Of a stretch of 64,000 nt of DNA, positions 63,077 through 64,000 are shown one piece after another. Every line of letters begins with the position of its first letter. Position 1 is the stretch's first letter. The position numbers and the translations under genes were made by a program. The notes beneath the pieces are model-generated. The model saw nothing but the letters and a program-made list of their open reading frames with translations. It ran no database searches and was not told the DNA's origin. Source of the stretch: Alkalicoccobacillus plakortidis (GTDB taxonomy: Bacteria > Bacillota > Bacilli > Bacillales > Bacillaceae_D); NCBI RefSeq assembly GCF_023703085.1, contig NZ_JAMQJY010000001.1, positions 62,001-126,000 on the forward strand, written 5' to 3'.

Positions 63077-64000
63077 AGGAGTATTTTCAAAAAAGCTTAA
63101 ATCGACAATTAGTGTCATTTATGGCCATTATTATATTTGTCACATTAATTCTTGGTACAGGTTTAATCTATTATGTTAGTGCAAATCAAACGAGCTACAT
63201 TGATAATAGACAGGAATTAGTTGAAAAACAAGATCTTGCTTTTCAGATAGATACGAAAGTCAATCAGATGTTAATCCATTTAAGAGGCTATTTTGCATTT
63301 CAATCTGATAAAGAGTATTCACTTTTAATAAGTGATTTAGAATCTATAAGTCAATCTATAGATGAGTTCTCATATATGAACCTGGAGTCAGAAGAGGTTG
63401 AATTTATTGATGCGGTGGATATATTAATCGAACAAGTAGAAAGTTTTATTCCTACAGCAGTAGAACTAATAAATAATGAGAACTTAGAAGAATTAAGGGA
63501 AATCGGAAACTCAAGTGGAGGAGAAGTTGTTAATCAATTAACAGCACTAACTACTGAAAATCTAAAACAAACAAATGACAAGCTTGCTAATCTGAGCTCA
63601 GATTATACGAAAGCAAACAATACCGTCTTATGGCTACTATTTGGCTTTATAGTCATCTTTATAGCGGCATTGTTTTTAATTATTCGTCGGATTTTCACAA
63701 AAATTGGTAAGCCACTAGGTGATTTAACGTTAGCAAGTCAACAACTTGCAGCTGGTAAGGATGTTAACCTTATTGAGAGTAATAGGGAAGACGAGGTAGG
63801 AATTCTTTCGCGTACATTTAATGGGATGGTGTACACCTTACAAGAAAAAGAAGAAGAATTAATTGCTCAAAATGAAGAATTAATTAGCCAACAGGAAGAA
63901 CTCGAACATCAGCAATTTAAGCTCCGTTCATCTTTAGAAGAAACGGAATCAGTTAGGCAAGTATTAGAAAAATACAATCGATTAAACCACTCTATTTCAG
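63073..64000 (+). CDS. Sensor histidine kinase or hybrid sensor (5' part; continues beyond the window)
   Basis: ATG 63073 overlaps the CheY-like stop, and the frame stays open to the window end (309 codons). Helix 1 (about 12-35, SFMAIIIFVTLILGTGLIYY), an extracytoplasmic helical sensor of about 140 residues resembling CHASE3/4HB domains, helix 2 (about 180-200, LWLLFGFIVIFIAALFLI), HAMP (PLGDLTLASQQLAAGKDVNL), then a coiled coil rich in Glu and Gln (EKEEELIAQNEELISQQEEL). The catalytic core is outside the window; histidine kinase is inferred from the neighbouring receivers, and a chemoreceptor is less likely. Confidence 0.72.
   Translation, partial: MKEYFQKSLNRQLVSFMAIIIFVTLILGTGLIYYVSANQTSYIDNRQELVEKQDLAFQIDTKVNQMLIHLRGYFAFQSDKEYSLLISDLESISQSIDEFSYMNLESEEVEFIDAVDILIEQVESFIPTAVELINNENLEELREIGNSSGGEVVNQLTALTTENLKQTNDKLANLSSDYTKANNTVLWLLFGFIVIFIAALFLIIRRIFTKIGKPLGDLTLASQQLAAGKDVNLIESNREDEVGILSRTFNGMVYTLQEKEEELIAQNEELISQQEELEHQQFKLRSSLEETESVRQVLEKYNRLNHSIS

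Overview
The window reads as chromosomal DNA of a low-GC, endospore-forming Bacillota, most likely a Bacillaceae member of the alkaliphilic or halotolerant Bacillus type. Supporting signs are strong Gram-positive ribosome binding sites, frequent TTG/GTG starts, a YjcZ-type sporulation protein, a YdaT-like stress protein, a nasB-nasC-nitrate transporter operon behind a TnrA box, YesM/YesN/LplB-type sugar uptake genes, a CPA1 Na+/H+ antiporter, and sites matching Rex, CcpA, SigD and SigB consensus sequences. The species cannot be fixed from this sequence alone.

Layout. 0-13.6 kb: single accessory genes (MarR/quinone reductase pair, VOC protein, acetyltransferases, DUF1835, nucleotidyltransferase, TetR/DUF418 pair, methyltransferase). 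Among them sit a tRNA-like structured RNA gene (2438-2633) with its own terminator and, directly after it, 13 tandem copies of a 41-bp repeat. 13.7-19.6 kb: nitrate assimilation. 19.8-22 kb: divergent LysR/MFS pair. 22-31 kb: a run of small housecleaning enzymes (HIT, Nudix, GNAT, phosphotransferase) and small membrane proteins. 31-35.5 kb: BrnQ and AzlCD branched-chain amino acid transporters, an XRE-cupin regulator and a PhzF enzyme. 35.5-45.5 kb: chemoreceptor, Rex-controlled NADH oxidase, antiporter, a second 41-bp repeat array of unrelated sequence, quinone reductase, Gate-domain membrane protein, heme monooxygenase and rlmN. 45.5-58 kb: POT peptide transporter, then a YesM/YesN two-component system cut off by an IS110-family insertion from its probable partner, an LplB/LplC-type sugar ABC transporter with two near-duplicate binding lipoproteins. 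58-64 kb: peptide-binding lipoprotein with a GntR regulator that appears to start at AUU, then a signalling operon (HPt-REC-GGDEF-REC, CheY-like, sensor kinase) that runs off the end.

Fourteen single-base frameshifts break ten otherwise well-kept genes. Nine read GCTTGG/CCAAGC where the reading frame requires GCTGG/CCAGC, and the other five can also be repaired at a GCTGG. This is better explained by a motif-specific base-calling artefact, possibly caused by DNA modification of GCTGG, than by gene decay. I therefore describe these genes as whole genes and state where each shift lies.
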